DNA of 64,000 nt, from NCBI GenBank assembly GCA_031841125.1, contig CM063112.1, positions 17,324,603 through 17,388,602 on the forward strand, written 5' to 3'. The notes under the pieces are model-generated. The model did not search any database and was not told where the DNA came from. It saw nothing but the letters and a program-made list of their open reading frames with translations. Source of the stretch: Acanthococcus lagerstroemiae (Eukaryota > Arthropoda > Insecta > Hemiptera > Eriococcidae). Positions within the stretch are counted from its first letter, which is position 1, and each line of letters starts with the position of its first letter. Below, in pieces: positions 56,236 through 64,000 of the stretch. The position numbers were made by a program, and so were the translations under genes.

Positions 56236-56842
56236 TGCAAATGCAGATTAGAACCTTATCCCCCAAGCACTCACATTTGCACACATAAGCATACCCTAGT
56301 CTGGGAGGGTAAGCTGGAAGGATGTTAGGAATACTTATAAGAGGAACACACAACTTCCTTTACACATTGAGGTGGTCGTTATTCACTCTTGCTGATATCT
56401 TTTTCTGAATTTCCTCTGATTCGTCTCCTAAATTGGTTCATAAAAAAAAAAAAAAAACTCCATAGTTTTTTCAGGTCGATCGGATTAGGGGAATCGGTGC
56501 CACAAGCTCCTTTTTCGTTCTTATGAGAAAAACGCATGGAGTTTTGATTTTTGTTCTCGACTAAATTTTCCTCCTGTATTCACCAACACCAAAGTCAACT
56601 TTTAGATATTAATAAAATGTTCAACTTTCTCAAATTTCAGGCTCCAGGTCAAACAAAGAATCTAGTAAAACAGAATAGTCATTGAAATTCGAAATTCAAC
56701 GTTTGCTACGACCTTCAGATTTTCGAAATGTCTTCCACATTTCAGCTTTGTTCCAACCTTCCAGATAACGTTCGATACTCAGCTTGAAACCTTCGACTTT
56801 TTACTGACTAGTCTCTAACAGTAGTCCTGGGTACTCCATTTT

Positions 56843-57070
56843 CAGAAACGAAATCTGACTTCCAGTTTGGAGAGGTGGAGAAGAAAAATTTGCCTTCAAA
56901 CATTTTTTTTTTTTTAGGTAACTGAAAATTTGCCAATTTTTCAATCAAAATATTGTTCAATTGAAAAATAAAAATAAATATTCATAAAAAAATAAAAATT
57001 CAAATGAACCAACTGTCAAATTATGGGGGGGGGGGGGTCAACCTCCCACACCCCCTATAATTTCGTCCCA
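56843..57070. mobile_element. MITE-A family copy
   Basis: Starts gaaacgaaatctgactt with gaggtggagaagaaaaattt. The right end is aacctcccacaccccctata followed by tttcgtccca, the inverted form of the gggacgaaac start. A long G run sits near 57,027. Confidence 0.65.
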
Positions 57071-57358
57071 GGAGGCCCTCTCTAGCGTTATTCGCAAACT
57101 CGAACTGATATCTCGATATTTTCGGTCCGCTGTGTAGTAAACCTTCCCATTGCCTCTTTTTACTTGTATACAGGATGTTTCAAAAATAACTTCACCGGCC
57201 TTTTCGAAGCTTGTGACAGACAATGGAGAGCGTGGCGAGATATTTGAAATAAAACATAGGCAACACTGGTCCCTATACTAGGTCCTTGTGGAGTTTCATT
57301 TGATTCCCCCAGTCAGGAGTTAAGTGATGCACGAAAGAGTATCATAAGTTATGAAAAT

Positions 57359-57826
57359 GTGATGTGGAATAAGAAAACCGACCTTACGTCAGGAAACGAA
57401 ATTTTGGGAAATATGCGTTTGAAGATTTCGCGCTACTTTCATGTCTTGTTTCTGTCTGGAGGGGGCTGGAGTGGGAGGTATCCTGATGTTGCTGTGGCAC
57501 TGTGATAGTCTCCCCGTCATCATCATCATCTCGTTTTGCAAAGACGTGGTTGACTTCATCCTTTACCAGTGGAATAAGAAAACTGACCTCAGCCACAAAA
57601 CAAAATTTTGCGTAATTGCATTTTTACATTAGGTTGGTTTTCTTATTCCACTTTTTTTCGAGTTCAGTGTTGGATTCTCCAGAAAACCTCCGACGCCAGC
57701 ACTGTCTAGAATCACTTTTACGAAGTAGTAATGTTCTTATACGAAAAAGTAATGCGGTTCCCACAAATTTATGTCATAAACCCAAATTTGACTTTTCTGA
57801 AAGTCGGTTTTCTTATTCTACATCAC
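57359..57826. mobile_element. inverted-repeat element, 468 bp, nested pairs
   Basis: The outer termini gtgatgtggaataagaaaac (57,359) and its inverted copy ending at 57,826 match with one mismatch over about 24 bp. An inner inverted pair with the same core (ggaataagaaaac) lies at 57,569-57,589 and 57,631-57,651. Four copies of one core in alternating orientation suggest one element inserted into its relative, or an internal inversion. Confidence 0.6.
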
Positions 57827-57828
57827 GA

Positions 57829-57906
57829 ATGGTTCTGTCCTTGAAGCAGCGTGCTTTTGTTGTTGAAGGATATTACGAAAGCAGGGGTCACTTTGAATAC
57901 TTTTTG
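57829..57906 (+). pseudogene. transposon-type helix-turn-helix fragment
   Basis: Reads MVLSLKQRAFVVEGYYESRG, then HFEYFL and a stop. The pattern (M).LS..QR.F(V/L)VE.Y(Y/F)E(S/T) resembles the N-terminal helix-turn-helix segment (the DUF4817 type) found in many insect transposon-derived proteins. It lies immediately next to the inverted-repeat element at 57,359-57,826. Only about 26 codons remain. Confidence 0.5.
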
Positions 57907-58059
57907 TAACCTAAATGTGATTTTTTCGTCCAAATACACATTGTCCATGCATTCTCCTATTTTAGCTTTTTTTATTTTCAATGGAGCTACTTTTAAAACA
58001 CCCTGCATACGTAGTTATTATTTTTTAATTGGCTATAGTAGTGCGCGTTAGCCCATCAC

Positions 58060-58560
58060 TTGAACGAACCTAAACCCGCGTAATTCGTACATTTGAAATT
58101 CTCTACACCGCAATCCCCGATAAATGATGTCGCTCCGCCATGAGACCAGCGTGTCGACTAGTTGTGCAGCGTTCCAGTCACTCCGAAGCCCGCTGTGTAC
58201 CGTTGCACTCCGGCCAACCAGCCTCCCCTGCGGGTCTACTGGGCTAGATGGTCCGGGGACCACGATATGTATTTCTTGGGTCCGATGGCGTTGGACCAGA
58301 TTGGAGCCCCATATAGGTGGACCGACATGGCAGCGTTCACCAGCAGCTTACGTTTCTTCTCTGTCGCCCCTCTGGGTTCGACATGAATCGGCTTAATCCA
58401 GCCATGACTCTCACCACTTTCTGCGCTGTCCTCTTAACGTGTTCTCGGAAAGACAGCTTCCCGTCGAACTACAGCCCGAGGTACTTCAGTGCTGTACAGG
58501 GCGCAATCACCGTTCCATCTAGGCAAAATGAAGGAGGGTTGTACCGTTGACGGCGTAGAT
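58060..58560 (-). pseudogene. R1/Jockey-like reverse transcriptase C-terminal fragment
   Basis: The minus strand reads LDGTVIAPCTALKYLGL, then in other frames KLSFREHVKRTAQKVV, a SNP..R.RRN block, AAMSVHLYGAPIWSN and PKKYISW. This is the region after the reverse transcriptase palm (KYLG..FD..LSF..H, then LLYGAPVW) of R1-like elements. The sequence is relatively GC-rich. Several frameshifts are present, and it ends in a decayed RVQRYTAGF-type block. Confidence 0.75.
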
Positions 58561-58699
58561 TCGTGCTTACCAGGGGGACGACGCCCTTCCCATCCGCGTG
58601 TATGATCTGAAAAGGGCGCGGAATAGAAATTCCCTTTATTTTCGATCTTGGGTAATTCAAAATTTCAGGTCTAAAAGCAATCCGTTTTATTTTATTTAT

Positions 58700-61600
58700 T
58701 TTTCACCCACCCCGCCTTTATTCAAAACTTAGTGATTAGCCAAGCAGAAAAATCACGCAGAGGCTCAGTACCCATGCTCGTGCTTGTTCGGGGGGTGATT
58801 CAAAATTCTAAGGTCCTGTGAGACCAATATGATCAGTTCAAGACGCAGGGATCGTCACCAAATCTGTGATCGTCGAAAACGATCATTTCAGGAGGCTCTG
58901 AAGCTCCTCGAGCTCTCAATTCGAGACATTAATAAGGCCACATCTCAAAATTTGAATATGTCCTTGGGAGAAGGGGATTGCCTTGGGATTTGTATTTCGG
59001 TTTCGTATTTGGCTATAGTCGTATGCTTTTGGCCATTTTATTTTACAGCCATTGTGCTGAGGTTGTTTTGAACTTTTCTAAATTTCAGGGGAGAGAAGTT
59101 ACTATTTCATAATAGGATATTATTTCCACATTGTTATCACTCAGTGCAGTCGGTTATAATATTTATTGTTGATTCTGAGCCCATAAGGGCATCTATCATT
59201 TATTTTTGATGGCGTACGAATAGAAGTATGGCGAAGTAAAAGGATCCCTGGACTTTTTTTCTAAATTTATTATCCCTTTGGTGGACCTCTTTTCATTCAG
59301 GGACATGAAGAGTGGGTTCCCAAGTACTCACGTCCATCCTGATGGCTCAGGTCTTCAGCATTACTTCGCTAATGAAGTACACTGGGGACAGGGGTCATCG
59401 TGGACTCTCCCAGACTCCCGTGGGGCTTGGTGGTAGTCTGTGGTTAAACACCTATGAGTATGGTGATAGTAGACTGAACGTTCGTTATTACGAGTTATTA
59501 GCCCCCTTAGTGGGCAATCTACTATCGGCAATTTCCCACAGGTGAGATCCCTGGGAGAAGCTCTTTCTTCTTGGGATCTTATTCCGAAATTTGGGCGGGA
59601 CATCTGGCTTTTTGTGAAATCTTGCTACAGTCGAAAACCTGAAAAATTTTCAAGATGCCTTGAAATTATTGAAAACACCAGAAAACTTGGTAACGTTAGG
59701 AAACACTTTAATGGTGGCGTGGTCAAATTTCAGAACTTCCTACAATAAGAGACGCCCCAATGGCTATCAATCATATTGTGTCTATTACCACTGCTTGCAC
59801 GTGCCTACATTCCAGCAGCTCGAATAGGAATATTTCAGGCCTAATACAAGTCTCGAGTCCTTGTAGCACATCTAAAATCCCGTGACATTAAAGCCGTTCA
59901 GTTGGAACCTGCAAGTAACACGGATAATAATCTTTGACAGTCAGTATAACTTTTCGACCTTTTCGCAAAAGGTTTTACTGCGAGAAGAAATTCAAATTTC
60001 ACCTTCTCCAGTTCGTTGATCCGTATATTTCCTGTGAGAGTGGTATTTTATAAAAACACGCGTTTAAAGCTGATCTGGCTTTGCGTTCGCGGTGTGTGTC
60101 ACCGACTCCTTTCACCTTATCTCGCCGCCGCCTAATACCTCAAAGCCGAAAGAGGCAAACGCGACTTCGCGCGAATTTAATGCGATTTAAAAAGGGAAAT
60201 CTCGTAAATCAACGTTCTAAATTTAATATCTTTTAACTTTAAAAAGATTTATTAAGACATGATCGATTCGGTTTTCTCACGCGTATGAGAGCGTGAAAAG
60301 GCAAAACCCTAACCGATTCTCAAGATTGATTATACGAGAAACAGGGACAGAGTAGACGACGTTCCTCTCGGCGAGGTGTGTGTGTGCATTCTATCAACGC
60401 CTTTCTTTCTCCATTCGATAACATCCAATAACGTTCGTCTAGAGCGTTTTTTCTAATCAAACAATTCGCCCCGCGCCGTCTTCGTTGCCGAGAAAACGCG
60501 AAAAATTCCAGCGACGAAAAATTTTATGACGAGCAAAGTATCTCGGATTGACAATTTACGAGAAACGAGAAGCTCGGCGGCAAAATAAGGCGGGCTGAGG
60601 AAGAAATTTCATTAAAATTTCGCCGTCGCCCGGATCGAGATCCGCTTTCAAGTCTACGATAATACGCGGAAAAGGGTAGAGAAAATACGAGTATAAGGCT
60701 GTAGCGAAGTCGAGGTGTCTCTGCGAGCAGTTGTATCAGCGGACTGGATTACCAAAGCTGTAGCTTGATTTAAAATAGAAAAAAAGCGACCCGGGGTGAA
60801 TTCCGAATATAGAAAGGAGCTCTGTAAACGATTTATTTCAGAGATGTATGCCCATTGTACAACGCTGAAAACTTTTTGCTACAAAGTGATGAAGGTAAAC
60901 TTCCTTGTACTGTTCGGTTTGGTATCAATATACACACAGTCAACTTGTTCGAATTCACAAGTAGCTATGCAGCAGACTATATGGCAGAAAAGTATTAAGT
61001 TACGCGCGAATTCACCCTTTTATCTCATTCTGATTAATATTCTAGAGTTATCTAAAAATTCCGTTTCTTTTTCACATGGATATGTCTAATGGCTCGCTAA
61101 GTGAAAAAGAAAAGTATTGCAGAAAACGCTCCGCAAAAAAGCATTCCGCAGAAAAACGTTACCATCATGATGTAATTGCGTATTCCTCTTTGCACAGTCA
61201 TTCATGTCCTCACCTTTTGACCAGCCGACGCGGAAAATACCGAGTGAAGCCGAGAGTGAACGACTAGCGAAGAAATTGGAATGAGGGCATGCGTGTCAAC
61301 GCGGTTGCTTGCAGACCTGGACGACATATCCATGTAACAATGTCCTTCCGTGCAGTGGTTGGACCTTCCTTTCATTTTTATAATTTCCAGTGTCGTTAGA
61401 CATGACAAAACAAAATGACAATTGAATTTTAGAAATTTTGTCATAATGACAGAAGGGTAATTCTCCAAAAAAGTCAAAATTTCCATAAATTTGAAAAAAA
61501 TAATGAAGTGCTTCTAGTCTTTTTTCCCTGTTGGAATTATTAGTATAATGTGTTCTAGAGATCCGTAGGATGATTTGCATGAGTTCATGTTCAAGGGGAG

Positions 61601-62760
61601 AGGGGGCAGAAAGTTTTGAATGATCATCGACCACGGTGGTGGAATTTCCTTCACCATGGCCAAGCAGGCGGTGCCAATTAATGGAAATTTCTTCATGGTG
61701 GCCTGCCAGGTTGACGGAATTTTTTAGCGCTGTAATGGTAAAAACGCGGTACGTTACAGTACAACATGAAATATGATATGTATAGATTTAATAATCATCG
61801 AACGTGGAAATTAATTTTACATATTGCCGATTCATTAGAGATAAAGAATGGACAGTTTCAAAACAAAATGAAAAAATGAAAAGAAAAACTCAAGAAACTT
61901 AAAAATAATTGAACTTAAGGCTCATTGTAACACATGTCAACTAGCCTTGGAAAAGGAAAAGGTAAGAAATGTAATATAGCTTTGAGTAATATCAGCACCA
62001 AAATTGATAACATTGTAAAGGAACAAGTAAACTAGGCTAGTTTTCGAACAATACAAATAAACTAAGATTATCACTAGAGCTGCCAGAAAAATGCTTAGAA
62101 AACAGATGAAATATGCGCATATTTTATGCTTTTTTTGTTGCTAAATGTGCCAAAAATATTCCGTAGAAAGTTGAATTCAAAATATTCTGCTCTAATATTG
62201 GGTATCATTTTAGAGGGGAAAATGAGCAGATTATAATGGCAACATTGTTCCAAAAAATTTTCCATACTAATGTACCAATAAGACCAAGGCAAACAGTATT
62301 GTTACAACCGACCACTTTAATTTTCTCCAACGTTTACCACTTGTACCAGTGCAGTAAAGAAACTTGAAAAAAAAAAATTAATAATTACTCTCAATGATAT
62401 AGCGTAGTGGATGTTCGAAAATGTGTCCGAAAATGCAAAAATTTAGGAAAGTTGATAAAATATGCTCCGAATATGCTTCTAAAACACCAAATACCTATGT
62501 GCAGTTATATCAAAATATCCAAAATTATGCAATTTCAAATAGGGGATATTTCACTCAGAATGTCATGTTTCGCGAAGATATCTACAAAATACTAGACTTG
62601 ATTTACAGAGGAAAAATATACCAAAGCATACTTTTGGCAGCCCTAATTATTACGTTTGTGACATGCCAGTTTACAGGCTCTCAACGATTGGTCAACATTC
62701 GAGTAATCATTGACAGGAAGCAGTTATCAGGTGCTGTTGTCAAACAATTCCTTCATAGTG
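58700..62760. other. no gene recognised
   Basis: Mixed-composition sequence. The segment 60,100-60,760 has more CG dinucleotides and looks single-copy, but has no long ORF. Around 61,630-61,710 two diverged direct copies of tttc(c)ttcac(c)atgg occur. A plus-strand ORF of 143 codons (62,421-62,852) has a hydrophobic stretch (SILLAALIITFVTC), but its end is made of the hairpin at 62,771-62,812, so I do not call it a gene. Confidence 0.35.
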
Positions 62761-62770
62761 GATACCATTT

Positions 62771-62812
62771 CCTTCACCGTGGCTATGCAATTTTTGTTTG
62801 CCACGGTGAAGG
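62771..62812. repeat. 13-bp perfect inverted repeat (hairpin)
   Basis: ccttcaccgtggc (62,771-62,783) and gccacggtgaagg (62,800-62,812) are perfect inverted copies with a 16-base spacer. Related wording (tttccttcaccatggcc, accacggtgg) occurs at 61,630-61,665, so this may be part of a dispersed repeat. Confidence 0.7.
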
Positions 62813-62859
62813 GGAAAAAAAGCAACCCACGGTGATGGAAAATAATATCTAAATTTGAA

Positions 62860-64000
62860 TCATTAAAATAATTTCCGAGAAATTCTTTTAGGATAATTAA
62901 ATATACATATTATACCTACTTACTAATGAGAAATTCATTTTTTCTTTCCGCAGAATGAAACATGGTCTTAGTACAGAGCTGATGAGCTACAGTGATGGAG
63001 CACAAAAGTCCACAGTGAGAGGGTCTTCATCTTCACAGTGTGGGCAGTTGAGAGGATAAAGGTTAGTGAGAATATGCGTAAGTGTGAGGCGTGTGTATCG
63101 AATCATACGTCAAAAACATTCACCCCTCTACGTTTTTTCAGTTTCTTACCAATTGCTACGTCATTGTACTGATTAATACACTACAGTTTACTTCTGTTAT
63201 GACCACGATCAAATTCTACATGTGATGATATTAAACACGTACAGATTCCTTTCATTATCTAAAAAACAATTTCTGTAATTTAATTTGTATACACTTTTTA
63301 TAGTTTTACACAACCTGATGACGCTGCTTGGACATAGTGGAATTGCCCCGAGTCGATTTTACACGATAGCTACTACATTCTACATTACAACGAGTCACGC
63401 GTCAGTGTTGCCACACATTCTATTTTTTCTTTGGCGTTTGTAGGAGTAATGAAGACATACGTGTGCCAAGTCGCCCCATGCAAAGTTACCCCGTGTTACG
63501 GTGCTTCAAACTTGAATTTCTATCAGTTGTTAACATTCAATTTTCAGCTCCTCCGCCTGAAAGAATTCAGTTCGCTAGGACTTTTTTCACAAAACATAAT
63601 TCTTACTCCTACCCTAGGTCATTGCAGCCAACTCTACCAATTATGCAATCGATAGTTCATACCGTTTGAATATGCAAGTGCATTAATATATTCTAGTTAG
63701 GTGACGTCGAATAAAGTCTTCTCGCATGTAAATTGCATGCGCAGGGTACGCTACTGAAATGCCCATTTTGGTCTTGAACAAAGGAACTGTACAGTTATGA
63801 TTTACAAGGCTCGAAAATTATAACGACTCCTCTAATTTTATCGAAGTACAATCGCAATCACATTATTTTCCTTATGGTTTTCGCAAATATCCGCAGGAGA
63901 TCTGCTCGGCGAACACAACAGTTAATTTCTACGCCTGCCGGTGATAAATGTCACTGTCGTTTGTTTTATCCGCTTATTAACAAGCCAGCTTAACGACGCC
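62860..64000. other. no gene recognised
   Basis: AT-rich sequence with short overlapping ORFs on the plus strand (63,431-63,669, at most 74 codons) and no recognisable domain, repeat or RNA gene. Confidence 0.35.

Noticed and set aside
62421..62852. 143-codon plus-strand ORF with a hydrophobic stretch
   Set aside because: No recognised domain. Its C-terminal part is encoded by the 62,771-62,812 hairpin, and there is no supporting splice or promoter evidence.

Overview
This window looks like repeat-dominated chromosomal DNA from an animal, most likely an insect. It holds decayed Ty3/gypsy, R1/Jockey-like and RTE-like retroelements, a pogo/Tigger-like end, several MITE-like inverted-repeat elements, introns of about 68 nt, and no prokaryotic gene organisation. 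I see no intact ordinary host protein-coding gene. Taxon assignment below insect/arthropod is not supported by what I can see.

Layout. (1) 1-5.35 kb is almost pure homopolymer runs and is most likely unpolished or low-quality consensus, not biology. (2) 5.36-9.24 kb is a tandem array of 1.4-1.6 kb units that contain nested 298-bp repeats and a recurrent 52-bp imperfect palindrome. (3) 9.2-29.4 kb is a higher-order repeat field. On the minus strand it carries at least 18 related exon-like modules bounded by splice-like AG and GT(A/G)(A/T)G signals. Ten of these follow a conserved 66-69-nt intron-like spacer. Some modules keep the same amino-acid sequence in several copies, so this field looks like an amplified, partly decayed family of small exons. 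It is interrupted by a 615-bp MITE whose empty site survives in a sister copy, by a pogo-like end, by an RTE tail, and by 330-bp and ~200-bp satellites. (4) 29.63-33.42 kb is a large foldback-like element: ~640-bp inverted termini built from ~290-bp units, and an interior of ~45-bp repeats whose orientation flips once. (5) 33.4-37.1 kb has no recognisable gene. (6) 37.218-41.319 kb is an internally deleted Ty3/gypsy element (minus strand, both LTRs, ATAT target duplication) sitting inside an older inverted-repeat element. (7) 43.04-48.06 kb is a frameshifted non-LTR retrotransposon (minus strand) whose endonuclease is interrupted by the tail of another non-LTR element. (8) 48.8-49.5 kb is an RTE-type reverse transcriptase remnant. 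(9) 49.5-64 kb is mostly unrecognised sequence with two more reverse transcriptase fragments, a solo gypsy LTR nested in a MITE, an inverted-repeat element with a transposon-type helix-turn-helix fragment, and a strong hairpin near 62.8 kb.

The item most worth following is the minus-strand exon-like array (5.5-29.4 kb). Either it is a graveyard of tandemly duplicated exons of a multi-small-exon gene, or it is part of a living gene of that kind. RNA evidence would decide. The foldback element and the MITE with its matching empty site are the cleanest structural findings.
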